The notes: generated by a model not told the origin, from the sequence alone. DNA of 64,000 nt from Psilocybe azurescens (GCA_023853785.1 JAJIRX010000510.1:1178001-1242000); one strand, 5' to 3'. Positions 35,423 to 49,352 are shown, counted from the first letter of the stretch. A program made the numbers and translations.

Positions 35423-36499
35423 ATGTCCGGCATTTCTGCATCTGCAAAGCTACTATCATCCTCACAACTGATTTCTCAAGGTGCTGAAGCCGCAAGTCTA
35501 TTCTGATCCTATCTGAGGCCGGGGTGTTGTTGAACTTACGGCGGTTCATTCGACCCGACAGAAAGTCTACCAAGGTAGTTTAACAGCCGATGGCGCCCCA
35601 GTACTATTCAAGTACCGATTCAAAAAGCAATATCGACATGCGACGCTAGACGGAACGCTCACAAAAGCCCGTGTTGCGGGTGAGGCGCGTGCGCTACTGA
35701 AATGTCTCCGGTATGTTTTCGTATTCTTTTAATTGGGTTATGGCGCTAATCAATGATTTTTAATTATGTAGATCTGGCGTTAATGTACCTGGTGTGCGGA
35801 TGGTGGATGCGACCGAGGGCTTGTTGGGTATAGAGTGGATCGAAGGGCAGAGCGTAAAGAGGTTAATTCCGAGCGGGGCGCAGGATGACGACGACGACGA
35901 AGAGGTCGACGCCGATGAGAGTTCCTTGGACGCGTTCCAAATAACAATCGGTAAATTTTATGTTGCTCCTATGTGTCTACACTATTATTCAATTCAGGGA
36001 TTAGATGCCCTCATGGGACTCATTGGCATTGAAATCGCGAAGATGCATTTGGCAGACATAATACATGGAGATTTGACCACCTCAAACATGATGCTCCGAC
36101 ATCCAGCGTCTTTCCATTCCACCAAGCCCGACATAAAAACAGAATTGGTGCGCTTGAGACATTATCTCTCCCGTTCTCCCCGGAACTTGACAAAACACGC
36201 AGGTACTCATTGATTTTGGACTGTCATATCATTCAAGCCTGGTCGAAGATAAGGCTGTTGATCTTTATGTCCTCGAGCGGGCGTTTGCCTCGACGCATCC
36301 TGATTCTGAGCCTATGTTTGCGTCCGTTCTTTCCGCATATGCTACGCAATTGGGAAAAGAGTGGCCTGCTCTTCGCCGACGACTTGATGACGGTAAGCCA
36401 TTACGTCCTGCCCACGGCTGCCACCCCGGACTCGGATCACATTTTGACATCGCCTTTTTAGTCCGCCTGAGAGGCCGCAAGCGCAGCATGGTCGGTTGA
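35423..36499 (+). CDS. BUD32: BUD32 / PRPK-type atypical kinase of the KEOPS complex
   Basis: The start is [14 protein letters not shown] at 35423. An intron splits the glycine-loop region (LISQGAEAA then KVYQGSL). Family hallmarks follow: [57 protein letters not shown] (catalytic Asp codon 36070-36072), [26 protein letters not shown], and the diagnostic basic end [11 protein letters not shown]. Bud32 is the small KEOPS/EKC ATPase-kinase needed for t6A modification of ANN-decoding tRNAs. There are four introns, and no frame break was seen. An Asp/Glu-rich insert ([12 protein letters not shown]) follows [15 protein letters not shown], before the helix that leads into the catalytic loop. Confidence 0.95.
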
Positions 36500-37061
36500 G
36501 AACGTGGGTGCATAATTTCACAACTTTGTGTGCTTATTTACATAGCAGCTTCGAAATTCCATGAAGTTTACAACGGCAACAGAAATACTTTGTAGATCCT
36601 GTTTCCAACTGTCGAATATATCATTAAGGATCCCACCGACTCCAGTCGCCGACATGTAGCCATTGAATTATGTTCTGACCCTCCAGAGGTGAATAACAAT
36701 CTCCGCCTCGGCGACCCCAGATTCGGATCACAGTCAAAATCACGTTCGAAGATGGTTCAGGCGTATCCGCTTACGAGACCAAATGCTTCTGTGACACGTC
36801 AGACAAGAGCCCACAGAAAACATAGTTTTACATCTTATAGTTATCACTGAAGATGTATGAGACTGAGCACATATATACATAGTTGAATCCCCAAATTTTA
36901 TTCTATTTTTGCGTGATTTCAGTGGCGTTGCCAAGGATCAAATGTTTCTCAGCAACGGCTTGAGTGCTCGGCCCGCCTGTCTTGGCAACAATTTCTGGTC
37001 TGCTGTTTTCGCCAAAGTACCATCGTCCCAGCGCTGACCACGCGCGTATCTCTTCCATGTT
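36500..37061. other. Spacer between BUD32 and CCH1
   Basis: Short ORFs only. It should contain the BUD32 3' end and the CCH1 promoter. A 62-residue minus-strand ORF at 36903-37091 overlaps the CCH1 start and shows no coding character. Confidence 0.4.
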
Positions 37062-40000
37062 ATGGAAAACCACGAAAAATACCTTCATCATCCATCGCCA
37101 TCTAGACCGACACCCAACTCAGCCACCTCTGCAATAGATTTGCCAGCCGGTTTCTCAGCACCCCCTTCGCCAGCTCTCGAGCCGTCGGACTCGACTCTTG
37201 CACGTCGTAGAAGCTGGGGGAATAGATTACGGGAAACTGGCAGGACAGAGGGCTTGAGCCTGGACCCTCTTTATCTCGATCTCGACTCGCCAGGACAAAC
37301 GCAGACGTCGCCGCGACGGTTTGCGACGACGACGACGTTGAATAACGGACCCATAGGGATGTCGATGTCTCCGCAAGCTCAGGACCGAGACCCCTTTTAT
37401 GTGCCAAGTGACGAGCGTTCAAGAAATCATCCATATGCAATTGATTCGACACGCCAGTATACACCCAGAGTGCCTTCGAATACTTACAGCGATGATTCTT
37501 ACACAAACTCAAGTCCGCTGGCGGGGCCGTCTACAGCGTCGCTCGTGCCGTCTGCGAGGGGGCATTTCGAGCATGAGATTGACGATGGGCATAGGGAGGA
37601 TGATGAGGCGCATTTGACTGCTAACATGTCGCATGCGGGGATGGGGGATAACAGTCCGGAGGGGTATAGCTCAGGCGACCCAGAAAATGAAGGAGGCCAG
37701 ACGCCCCGTTCTCGAAGACGAACCCTGCGATATAGCGTCTCTCCTTCCCCATTGAAGAAGACGGAGGATGCTTTCAAGTCAGTGTCGAAGAACCTGCGGA
37801 GGATGTCTCTGCGCGTCGTCAATCTGGCGAATACGGGGTTGGAGGGCCAACTCCGGCTTGGGGATGGTGACGAGGGCAAGGACAAAAAGCTGCAGGATGA
37901 CGAAGACGACGACGACCCGCCTGTGCCAGATCTTAAGCAGGTTCTGCCGATACGAGGTCGAACGTTGGGATTCTTGGGACCGGAAAGTCGAATTCGATTG
38001 GCATTATTTAAATTTCTCGTTCATCCGTGAGTCTCACTTGCACTTTTTCCTTGCAAGTCTGCATGGCTAATGAATGCATTTCAGTCTAACAGAACCCATC
38101 ATTCTAATATTAATTATGCTAAACGCTGCTGTATTAACCGTCCAGGCATTCCCATCTCTAACGCTCCCTACCGCAAACGGCCCTGCCTTACCTCCCATTG
38201 TAAAAGGATACTTTCATTCTTGGACAGATTATGTTCTTTTGTATTGTTTATTGTATTTACGTGCGTGTTTCTCGTATCGCTCATGCATTTCTCGTCTGAC
38301 CTGACCTTTCTTCCAACAGGCTAGAAGCTGTTGCTCGCATATGTGTTACTGGATTCTTGTTCGACCCCGAAGTGTCGATATTCACGCTCTTTTCATCCCC
38401 ATTAGCACAATCGGAACCATATACCCCTGCTCCTGTGCCCACTCCAGGCATGGCACGACAAACATCACTCACGCGCGGCTCGTCAATCTCACAACGCCTT
38501 TCACGTCTCCAAAACCGAATCTTTCGCCCCTTTGCTCTGAACGCGCGACCGCCCGCGTCAGCGTATCCTATGACCAACACAGCTAACGGCAACTTCTACA
38601 GAGAAAACTCTGCAAACAGACGCGCCGTCAATACTGCGCAGAGGCCGAATACGAGCTTCCGAGAACCCCATGAAACAACGATGTTGTCGATGGCTATGCG
38701 CTCTGAGAACAGCGCGAGCCATCCAGACTCGATTGCTCTTCCTTTTCGACTGAGCATCGGCCATCTTCACGACAAGACGTCACGCAATGTACCCTATCTC
38801 CGACAGAGTTGGAGCAGGATTGATTTTATCGCGATTGTTAGCTTTTGGATAACGTTTGTGTTGGCCATTACGGGAGCGGAGAGAGGCAAATATCATATTG
38901 GAATCTTCAGAGCGATGAGTGTAATTAGGACTGCGAGACTATTAACGATTACTTCAGGTACTACTGTGAGTCGTTCTTTCTTTTGATGACGCAGCCAAGC
39001 ACTCATCAACCTTCAGACTATAATGCATTCATTAAAAACTGCTAGGCCTCTCCTGACAAGTGTGGCGTACTTTGTACTGTTCGCCATGGTTCTATTCTCG
39101 TATGTGATCAATTTTTGATCTATTGCGTTTTCATTCCCTAACTCTTTATTTCTGAAGAATTATCGGGGTTCAATCCTTCAACGGTTCGCTGAGACGTACA
39201 TGCGTAATCAGTCCTACTCTGGGAGAAGGGAGTCACCTTCGAGATGGCCAGTTCTGTGGTGGCTACGTCGATCCTGTCACTCTAAACATTATGGGATACG
39301 TACAGCAAAACAACAGGACGACGACCAGTCCGAAAGGTTATATATGCCCTCTGGGCCAGGTTTGCATGGTGCGTAGTCCACTCCGAACTGGGATGCCTGC
39401 CTGGCTTATGCCCTCGATGATATAGGAACTGTCAAACCCGAAGATGAATATCGAGAGTTTCGATGCGATATATTACTCCGCACTCCAGGTCATCATCGTG
39501 GCCACTGCCAATGGCGTATGTTTCGAACGATTTTGTTGAAATTGGTTGTTTGAGGGCTAATTGGTTTTGGTTTTTGTAGTGGACTCCGTTGATGTACTCG
39601 ATGATCGACGCCGAATTTTTTATTTCGTGCTTCTTCTTCATCATCGCCGTCATCGTTCTCAATTTCTGGCTCATCAACTTGTTCGTCGCTGTAATCACGA
39701 ACACATTCGCAGCCATCAGGTCCGAAACGAAGAAAAGTGCATTCGGAGCTGCTCCGTAAGCCTCAATTGTCCCCTCTTTGACTCATATATTCATTTTTAT
39801 CTGCGTTTTAGCCTTATTGCGATCGATAAGGACAAAGATGAGGGGTGGGCGATCGTTGATGGACGGAAAGCGGCTACCAGGACCAATCCTGCGAGGATAA
39901 TATACGCCTACACGAAATGGTGTTGGATCATTCTGGCGCTCACGGAGCTGGTGCTGCAGGCCACTCGTACAGTTAACGTCTCTCCTATGCATGAGACCTT

Positions 40001-43000
40001 GATGTTTTATGGCGAGATCGCGATTACGATTGCCTTCGATTTCGAGATTGGCCTGAGGGTGCTCGCCACTCTTCCTGATTGGAGATCTTTCTTCAAACAT
40101 GGGAACAACTGGTTGGATACTATATTCGCGATTGTGGCGACTATTATTCAGATTCCTGTTATTCGACATTCGGCGGTGTATCCTTGGTTTACGATCTTTC
40201 AGCTGGCGAGGTTCTATCGCGTGATTTTGGTTGTTCCGCGCATGAAACCTCTTCTGGTGCGTCATTTTTGTTTATGTTCATAAAAAGCCTTGCTAAGTCA
40301 ATTGACTGTTATAGATGGCGGTGTTTGGTAACATGTATGGTCTGGCGAACATGGCGTTGTTTCTGGTTATCATCAACTATATCGCGGCGTTGGTAGCGGC
40401 TCAATTTCTTCGCGGCGATTTTGGAGACGATGTTACTGTCAATTTCGGAGAGATCTTCAACTCATTTTTGGCTATGTATCAGGTCTTCTCGTCGGAGAAT
40501 TGGGTGGATGTGTTGTATGGCGCAGCAATGGCTGAAAAACCGCTTGGTCAGACGGTCATTGCTCTCGTGTTCATCGCCGCGTGGATGTTGTTTGCTAATT
40601 GTGAGTCTCTTGTATAAACTTTCGTTGCCGTGCATGTGTCGACCCTTAATTTCCACCAGTCATTGTTCTTCAAATGTTCATTGCCGTTATCAACGAGAAC
40701 TTTGAGGTGGCAGAGGAGCAGAAAAAGGGCAAACAAGCATCGAACTACTACAGTCAGCATAAAGCTCGTCACGGCACAGTCACTTGGCTCAGGCGTCTGA
40801 ACCCTTATCGGTGGGTGAAAGCCAACCCCGAAACGGCTAAAGTGTCAAACTTGCCGTCGAATCTCGTGTTGCCCATACAGAAGACTTTGGTTCAAGATTA
40901 CTCCATTGCAAGGGCAGACTCGAGAACCACCCCGTCGGTACCTGTTGTAAGTGTTATAATTCACTCTTGACATGGGATTTTTGTTGAAATAGATTGTAGC
41001 AAAAATCTGTTCGAAAGCGTCGTTTCATGAAACCCCAGCATTATTCGTCGAAATCTTTGACTGCTTTGCAGCAGCTTTTTGCTGGCGATAGTAAGATGGA
41101 CGATATACCGATGAACACACTCCATCATCGACAAGAGGCGAGTGCGGATCCTTTTGACGAGGAGATGGAACGGCACCTGTTGGTCTCCTTTTACTTCTGT
41201 TTACCCTTCTGTGCTGATGTTCTTTTGGTAGGGAACTTCTAGCTTCTGTCAATCCGACAGCCGGCCTTGCAGAAGCCGCAGACGATGAGTATCACGAACG
41301 ACGCGCTCAGAAAGCCGACTTTATCCGTGACCATCCGTCATATGACAAGGTCTTTTGGGTCATTGGTCAGAAAAACTGGTTGCGTAAACTATGTCAGAAG
41401 GTTGTGCAGCCGGCCAGAGGAGAACGCATCTTCGGAACGCCTCCTTCACCAGTCGCCCATCCCATTTTCCAGCTAATCTTACTTCTGACTGTCATTGGAG
41501 GCATTGTCGTCGAGGGTATCGCCACACCCGCATACCGCCGTCATTACTTTCAACAGTTTGGGCTCATTCGAGGGGCGTGGTTCGAAATAGCAGAAGCCTC
41601 TTTTGGCTTTGCTCTTTTGTGGAGTTCATGATCAAAATCATTGCTGATGGATTTGTTTTCACCCCGAACGGCTACCTTCGAAGTATCTGGAACTGTTTGG
41701 ACTTCGTGATCATGATTGGCATTATCATTAACGTCACGACTGGGTTGATATTCATCGGTGGACTTAGTCGATTTACACGATCTTTGAAAGCTCTCAGGGC
41801 TCTCAGGCTTATCACCCTCATCGACAAGATGAGAAACACGTTCCAGACTCTCATCATCTCAGGAGCCAGCCGGATCTTGGATGCGGCTGTTCTGGCGATC
41901 CTCTACATGATCCCTTACGCTGTCTGGGGTCTCAATATCTTCAACGGTCGAATGAACCTTTGCAATGACAGTGAGGCCAATGGCGTGTCGGATTGTATTG
42001 GCGAATATGTCAATACCATCTACGACGACGCCTTTGGATTTCCCGTCCCTCGTTCCTGGGACAACCCGTCACCGTCAACTTCTTTCAGCTTCGACTCGTT
42101 TCGTTCGTCGTTGCTCATTCTTTTTGAAATTGTGTCGTTGGAAGGATGGATCGATGTTATGGGCGTTGCGACCAGTATAACGGAACCAGGGCAACAACCC
42201 CGCACCAACGCGTCGCAAGCGAATGCTATCTTCTTCGTTATATATAACCTCATGGGTGGTGTCGTTATCTTGACGCTCTTCATTAGGTAAGGGTGAACGT
42301 TACTTCACAAGTGGAAAGCTGGACTAACACACATTTCTAGTATTATCATAGGAAATTTCAGCTCAAAGACGGGGACAGCTCTCTTAACTCAAGCCCAACG
42401 CGAGTGGATTGACTTGCAGAAGCTTTTCAAAAGGCAAAGGCCATCCAAACGACCGAAGGTTCGACCTACAGGACGTATAAGGAAATGGTGCTTTGATCGT
42501 GCCGTTCATAAACATGGTTGGTGGTCTCGAGCAACGACATTGTTGTTTGTTCTACACATTGTCGCGTTGATGTATGCTATATTCAGACTTTTTATACTTT
42601 CATCTTGGCTAATCGCATTTTCAGGACACAATCCTTCTCTACGTCTTCGAATCTGGCAGAAACCTTCCGCAGTCAGTGGGGCTCTTTCATTTACGATCGT
42701 CTTGTAACTGATGATATGATATTCTTAGATGACTTCTTCCTTGCTCTCATGTTCGTCTTCCTTGTAGATGTCTTCATTCGGTGGTTTGGCCTCGGATGGC
42801 GAAGCTTCCGTGCGAATGGATGGAATCTCTTCGATATGGTAGTTGCCAGCGGAAGTTTTATCACCACCCTAATTGTCCGCTTCGGTCATAGCGGCTATGG
42901 TACACAACAACTGCAGAAGCTGTTCTTGGTCAGCATTGCATTCAAGCTTGTTCAGCGTACGAACAGCTTGAATATGCTCTTCAAAACGGCAGTGTAAGCT

Positions 43001-44920
43001 TATAACTCGTGGCGGTATACAGATTTTAGTCAAATTGACAAACCTTCTATTTTCAGGTCGAGTCTTCCTGTCATCTTCAGTTTGCTTGGACTTTGGCTCG
43101 TGTTGTTCATCTTCTTCGCGATCTTGTTTATGGAGGTATTTGGCTTGACGAAATGGGGTGGAGCAGAGACGCCAACCACCAATTACTCGTCATTGGGATC
43201 TGCGCTGGTAATGTTGGCGTTCCAAAGTACTGGGTTCGTTATCTTCCTTCTTCACATTTTTAATCACATTAACACTTCACGATTTCTAGCGAGGGGTGGA
43301 ATCAATATATGCACGATTAGTAAGGGCCTTCTGCTTCACTCTGGGCCCCCTAATACTTATTTTTGTGTCTCTAGTGACTTGACTTATCCTCGATGTACAG
43401 ACTCTGCAAATGAGTCGGAGTCGGATTGCGGCAGCACAGCATGGGCTTTTACTCTGTTCATTTCTTGGAATTTGTTAAGCATGGTAAGTTGATATTGCTT
43501 ATATATTTTGGACGTGGACACATAACTCAAACTGCTTATCAATCGCAGTACATCTTCGTCAATATGTTTACTGGTAAGTAATCCCTTAGAATATCGTCGA
43601 CTGGCATTATTCATCTTATATTTCTAGGTGTGGTCGTCGAGAATTTCTCCTACGTTTTCCAGGCTTCAGGAAGCGGGTCAAAATCGATCTCAAGAGAGCA
43701 GATGCGTTCATTCAAAAAGATCTGGAGCGAGTTTTCTAACCAGAAGACTGGTTATCTGGAGCGTCATCGCTTTGCTGCATTCTTCCAGGTACGGTCGTCT
43801 TCAGTATGTTTGAGCTTGACTAACTTGCCTTCTTATATTACAGAAACTCAGTGGCGTGTTTGAAGTTCGAATTTACCCTGTGGAATATAGTATCCGGAAC
43901 ATATTAAGCGTTTGCAAAGACCCTGGGAACAAGAAAGCCTGGGGCTCGCGCGTCGTGGAAGGTGTCGACCTGAACAAGTTGGAATCGATCGTGGATGGCA
44001 TTGACTACGCGGACGTGCGGAAGCGGAAAGCGATATACAGCCGCCTTTATCACGAAGCTAGCATCTCGCACGAGCAGGGATTAGGGATTTCCTTCACAGA
44101 CATGCTCACGCTCCTGGCTCATCATAAGCTGATTGTTGATGCAGAGGCCTTAGTGTGAGTGACATCCTGCTGTTTTAATAGTGTTATGCTGATGATCTGT
44201 TGTTTGAATCCAGTCTACAAGACCTGGTCGTCCGGACAGAGACGAACAAGTTGGTTACAGATCTTGTCAATTTAGATCGTGTGCGTTCTCTGTTGAAGAC
44301 CATCTCATATCGACGACGATTTTTAGCCGATCTTGAGAGAAAACGGGCAGAAAAATACGAGCAAGGTATGACATGTCCGAACTTATTTTTATGTGTGATC
44401 TCAAAGTTTACTGTGTTTCAAGACATTCCCTCCATCGTTGTTGAGACGATGCCAGGAACGCCTCCAATGTCGTCTCGTGATATATCGAGTGCTGGATTTG
44501 GCGACCATTCGTCCTCCCCAGGAAGCCCCACACGAGCCTCCATGGATCTTCGATACAGCCATACAGATTATTCTCTCGCTATGGGCACATCTACTGGACC
44601 GAAGTTGCAACGAAGCAGTCGACGTGGAAGTGACTATAGCACGTTTACCGCGGATGCCTTCAGATCGCCGTATGTTCTTTTCCTTCAATTCAATCGTTTG
44701 CGGGTCTAACTGATTCGTTTTTGCTCCTATCCATCAGACGAATGTCTCTTGTTGATGATGATCCGCAAGATGTCGTAACTGCCATGCACAGTTCAGTTTG
44801 GGGAGGTAATCACCTATTCCATCATTCACTAGCTTGTGAAAGACAGCTAATTTGTTTTCGTTTTGCCTAGATCTTATGATGGAGGTGGCAGAGGAGGAAA
44901 GAGGCAACAAGAGCTTCTAA
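37062..44920 (+). CDS. CCH1: CCH1-type high-affinity calcium channel, pore subunit
   Basis: About 20 introns; protein a little over 2,000 residues, starting [19 protein letters not shown]. The N-terminal 300 residues are a Ser/Pro-rich cytoplasmic tail. Four six-TM repeats follow. The pore loops read ATANGWTPLMY (domain I), [11 protein letters not shown] (II), [11 protein letters not shown] (III) and [12 protein letters not shown] (IV), giving N/E/E/E at the selectivity position. The S4 segments are weakly charged ([21 protein letters not shown] in domain III). The C-terminus has an EF-hand-like region ([20 protein letters not shown]), then a Ser-rich tail ending EEERGNKSF. Cch1 works with Mid1 at the plasma membrane for calcium entry under stress or store depletion. 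One frame break is at the T4 run 41615-41618; one extra T restores [12 protein letters not shown]. The exon encoding YIFVNMFTG is only about 25 nt. Confidence 0.95.
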
Positions 44921-45361
44921 TTTCTATTTTATTCAACTTATCTATTGCTCGGACTTACGGAAGTAGACTCAAAATACTTAGGACGGTTTATTCTTTTTTA
45001 TGGCTTTATTCCTGGCTAGATACATCTGTACAACTATCCGACAATCAGCATCACATCATCATCATTCGTTCATTCGTTCATTCATTCCTCTTTTGCTTTT
45101 TATTGTAACCCATAATTCGATACCACCCAGCATATGTACCTATCCACTCATGTTCTTATTATTAGGATGTTTGGACTCCGTAACTCATTTATTTGACTCA
45201 ATGCAGTTTGACTACTCTGATGTAAAATGGCGGTCGCGGCCAAGTTGTGAGTCGGAGGAGGTCACTCGTGAACTGCTGACAAATCCATTGGTTCCTCTGC
45301 CGCCGCTCTCACTACAGCTCTATCTTTCTTTTGCCTCTCTCCTATCAGACAGATACATTGT
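44921..45361. other. Spacer between CCH1 and the RING gene
   Basis: It contains a short CATC/ATTC microrepeat near 45050-45085 and T-rich sequence typical of a 3' region, followed by the presumed promoter of the RING gene. Confidence 0.4.
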
Positions 45362-48300
45362 ATGACTAGTCCAACATCGTCTCCTGCAGCGAAACGTATT
45401 AAGCTCGAAGACCTTACACCAACACATTTCAATGTGGAATCAAATGAACATGGAGGCAATGACTCAGAAATTGCAGATGTAAATGAAGACAACGCGATCG
45501 AAGAGGAAGAAGATGAGAACAATTGCAGTATCTGCCTTCATTCCGTTGTGGACCGGACTGTGATACCCAAATGCTCGCATGAGTTCTGTTTCGAGTGCCT
45601 TCTGGTATGGACAGGTAATTGATCTAATATAATGAGGTTAAAATGAGATTAGGATTACTGATTTTGTCACTATCTAGAGCAATCTCGACGATGTCCACTT
45701 TGCTCTCAGGCCATAGGGGAATACCTTATACACTCTATTAGATCGCGGTACGATTATCGCAAACATTATCTATCACCCTTACGGACATCACCTCCTCCTT
45801 CTCGTCCAGCCCAGACTAGCACCATCCTACAAACTACGAGGCAAAATGCTAGAAGAAGACGTGAACGAGAATGGGGAACGCGTGGGTCGCGTGTGAGAGA
45901 ACATGAGGAGTTCGATAAGCTAGAGAGGTCTGTCATCAAACGGAGGTGGATATACCGGCATGACTTGTATGCTAAGGTATGCGAACCTTGAAATGTTATA
46001 CTGCTCAAACTTTCTGACTTCAGGTATATTGTTTAGCATGTAGCATCAAATTCATACACCAAATATCGCCCATACCCTACGCCTTCACAGTTTACAAACT
46101 CTCAGGAACTGATATCTCGTACCACGACCTTTCTAAGGAGAGAGCTCCAGGTCTGGGAGGGCCTTGATGTTGAAGTATGTACTAAAAACTTTGCTCTTTT
46201 GCTTTTGGCTAACGATATTGATGTTTCAGTTCCTCACGAATCTTATCATATCCTTAATGAAGGCAATTGACATTCGTTCCGAATCCGCGGTGAAGTTAAT
46301 CTCTGAATTTCTTGATATGGACGAGCCATACACCCCAGGAGGAAGACACGTCAATGCTGAACATTTTGCACATGGTAAGTATCTACATTTCTCGGACCGA
46401 AGAACGGCGTTGAATATCGGGTCTTACAGAGGTATATTGCTATGTGAGGTCTCCGTACAGAGACCTCTTCGTGTACGACACGGTCGTGCAGGTAAGTCAT
46501 TTACATAATATTTAAATCAGTTCATGGTATTCATATTTTCAGTACGATTTACCGCCTGAGGTACCTCCTCCGCCGGACCTTGTGAGAAGCCGCAGATGGT
46601 ACCCCTCTTCGCCCCCACGCTCAGCCGCTGGCCCTTCTCAAGAGAATCGTGAACGGCGCCTGCGTTCAAGGTCCAGATCATCGGAGCGGGGAGGTTCTTG
46701 GTCTCCTTCTGGAAGACAATATCCTTCTACCAGAAATGGGGACACTTTCAATGGACCCGGAACGTCAGCCAACAAAAATGCAGAGTATGATTCTCATAAC
46801 CGGGCAATGAATGTGTATCGTCAGGATAAAAACGTTCCAGCATTTCTGATGACGAGATCTTGCTTGATGGCAAGAACGAGACACGGGAAAAAAGATGTTC
46901 CAATTGCATCTTCTAAAATCATGGTATCTTCATCATCGAGTAAGAATGTCAAGCATATGCCGGAAAATTATCGCACGAAAGGAAAAGGCAAGGCGTACGC
47001 GGAGGAATCTCCCAAGGCGGCGATCGAGCATGACATGTCCGAAACCGCAAAGTCGACCCCCGACGCCGAACAAATTGACAGAGACCCAGGCCTTCCACCT
47101 CCAGATGGAAAACATATGCGAAATGACGTTTTGGAAGATGTGGATCCAAAACCCGTCCCTAGTCGCCCCACCAGTGCGCGTGTGCTCAGAACGCCCCGAA
47201 ATAATACTTTACGCGATTCGGTGAACGCCCATCTCGCGAGAAACTCGAAATCCACTGCCAGCGCAGACCGTACGAACCTACAATCAACGCGTCAGCTTCT
47301 CGCTAATCCTAACGCTCGTACGAGCGTCCTAGCGGAAGTCCCTCCCGCACCATCGGACCACACTGACATTCCTCCAGCTCCAGATACCCAGGCACAATCT
47401 CTGTCAATAGGGCGCCAAGGGGGACACGTTTTGTGGATATCTCGCGTGTTGATTCTCGGGGTTCAAACGCTAACAGCTCAGACACGCGGGACACGCGGGT
47501 GGGAAGTGTGCGTGGCAATATCTCCGATCCGTCCCGCTCTCGAGCTCCCCGCACAAACAGTATCAGTGGAGAAAATGTAGCATTACTGCCAATAGCTGCT
47601 TATGCTGCTGTCGAGGGCGGAACAGGTTCAGTCTTGACATCAGAAATAGAACCATCGACCAAACGGGAACGCGAGATCAACGCCCGGAATAGCGCCCTTT
47701 CGACCAAGGTTATCATTGATGTTCATGAGCCGTCTTCGTCATCAAATATCAATAGAGCGCAAAACCACGGTATGTGCGCAGCAGGCGCCATATCGTGGAA
47801 GGAAGCAGTCCCATCATCAAAGTTCTCTCCAAAGATAACTTTTAGGAAAATCTCTCCGGTGCAAACCACCAATCACAACCTCAGTCGCCACTCCATCCGC
47901 GCTGTCGATGATTCCGTTCAGGCAGAAGAACGGCCATTTGCAATCGCGTTTGAACACGATGGACAAAAGGGTATCGTAGCCGTGCATGATCATGACGTGC
48001 CAGAGGACCCTGAAATTCCCGGAAAGGATTCTTCCCCCATTAGGAAAGAGGGGTTTACAAGTGCCGATTTGATCACAACACTCGTCAATCATTCGACGGT
48101 TCCACGCGCGATAAAAACACGCACGAGGCTACTGGCTCGCTTGGAATTCGAGAAAAAGCTGGCTTGTGCTCCGGGGTTACAAAATGATGCCGACGCTCGT
48201 GGTTTACGAGAAGGGCCCGCATCTACTCCAGCTTCGTCATCGTTTGACGCGCCTTCGGTGCACATGGACATGCCCTCGAAGGATGATGGTAGTGGTGGTG

Positions 48301-48491
48301 GAGATACCCATGCCGCTCCACAACGCCCTGAGACTAGTGCACAGAGTCTAAAAGGTTACGAATACTCGAACAGTGATCCGGATCCTGGGTACGCGGAACA
48401 AGAAGCAAGGGAACGAGAAGCGAGACTGCGAGCGCGCATTCAATTGAGAGCTCGTCTTGCAGCAGAGAAACGGATGGTTGGTCGGAGTTGA
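45362..48491 (+). CDS. RING-finger protein similar to TOPORS-type E3 ligase
   Basis: The start is ATG at 45362 (MTSPTSSPAAKRIKLEDL). An acidic stretch precedes a C3HC4 RING: CSICLHS, then PKCSHEFCFECLLVW, then RRCPLCSQ, with all eight ligands present and an intron inside the domain. After it come RRRREREWGTRGSR, RRWIYRHDLYAKHVASNSYT and LRRELQVWEGLDVEFL, then ISLMKAIDIRSESAVKLISE and EHFAHEVYCYVRSPYRDLF. This RING plus downstream region is the arrangement of TOPORS and its fungal relatives, nuclear ubiquitin/SUMO E3 ligases. The second half is disordered, with RS-rich sequence, and ends in an Arg-rich helix (LRARIQLRARLAAEKRMVG). One frame break is at the G5 run 47419-47423; one extra G joins GRQGG to TRFVDISRVDSRG. 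Substrates cannot be predicted. Confidence 0.82.
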
Positions 48492-49352
48492 GAAAAAGCT
48501 ATCATCAGCGGTAAATAGATGAGAATTCGAAGCATATTTTTTTTTATTCTCGTCATGATATGATATGATATGATATGATACGATATGATAGATAAATAGA
48601 TATACAGATGCAGTAGAGATTTGTTCATGAAATTTTATGGGAAGCCATCCATTCCATTCAAACATGATGGGGCGGCGGAGGTAATAGTTTGGACAAATGT
48701 CCCGTAAGATCTCTGGGAGATTGCTGACTTTTTCTTGGAAAGCAATGAAAAGGCTTCGTGGTATTATTGGCGGTATTCATTTGTCAAATATGGGGAGGGA
48801 GAGAAGAGTTTCAATTATGGGGTGCTAATATTCAACAATTTGAAGTAGGTACTGGAAAGACGTATATGTGTGTCAATAGAAATAGTAGCGAACGCTGGTC
48901 TGGGATAATTATAATGGGTATATGTAAGGATTCCAAGATACAGCAAGACAAAAGAGGGGAAGCGATGACGAAAAGAAGGCGTCAAGAGAGAGGTCGATTC
49001 GGTCTAGACACAGACGGAATGGGGTTCTCGCAAGAATATATTGCGACAATAGCGGGGCTTTAACGAAGGGCGGGGGAAATTATAATGCTTGTAGTGTTCC
49101 AGGGGTACGAAAAGAACGTTTTAGGCAGGTTGAAAGGAAAGTACTCGCGTAATGCGGGGCAGTAAGCCTGTAAAGAACGAATGAGACATCTTGTTTTAGG
49201 CAGCGTGATTTGTTTCGTTAATAGCGTGAGGGTTTCCAAAAAAGAAAAGGAAAAAAGAACACAGATCATCGGAATGAAAGTTGGTCAGGTCAGGTCAGCA
49301 TATGTCAGCATATGAGTAGAATTAACATTAGATTTTGCAGGGGGATTATAGT
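48492..49352. other. Convergent 3' regions
   Basis: This lies between the RING gene and the homeodomain gene, which converge. Apart from the GATAT microsatellite listed separately, nothing was recognised. Confidence 0.4.
48556..48591. repeat. Pentanucleotide microsatellite (GATAT)n
   Basis: About seven consecutive units of the GATAT/ATATG type, with one CGATAT variant, in the 3' region of the RING gene. Confidence 0.85.
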
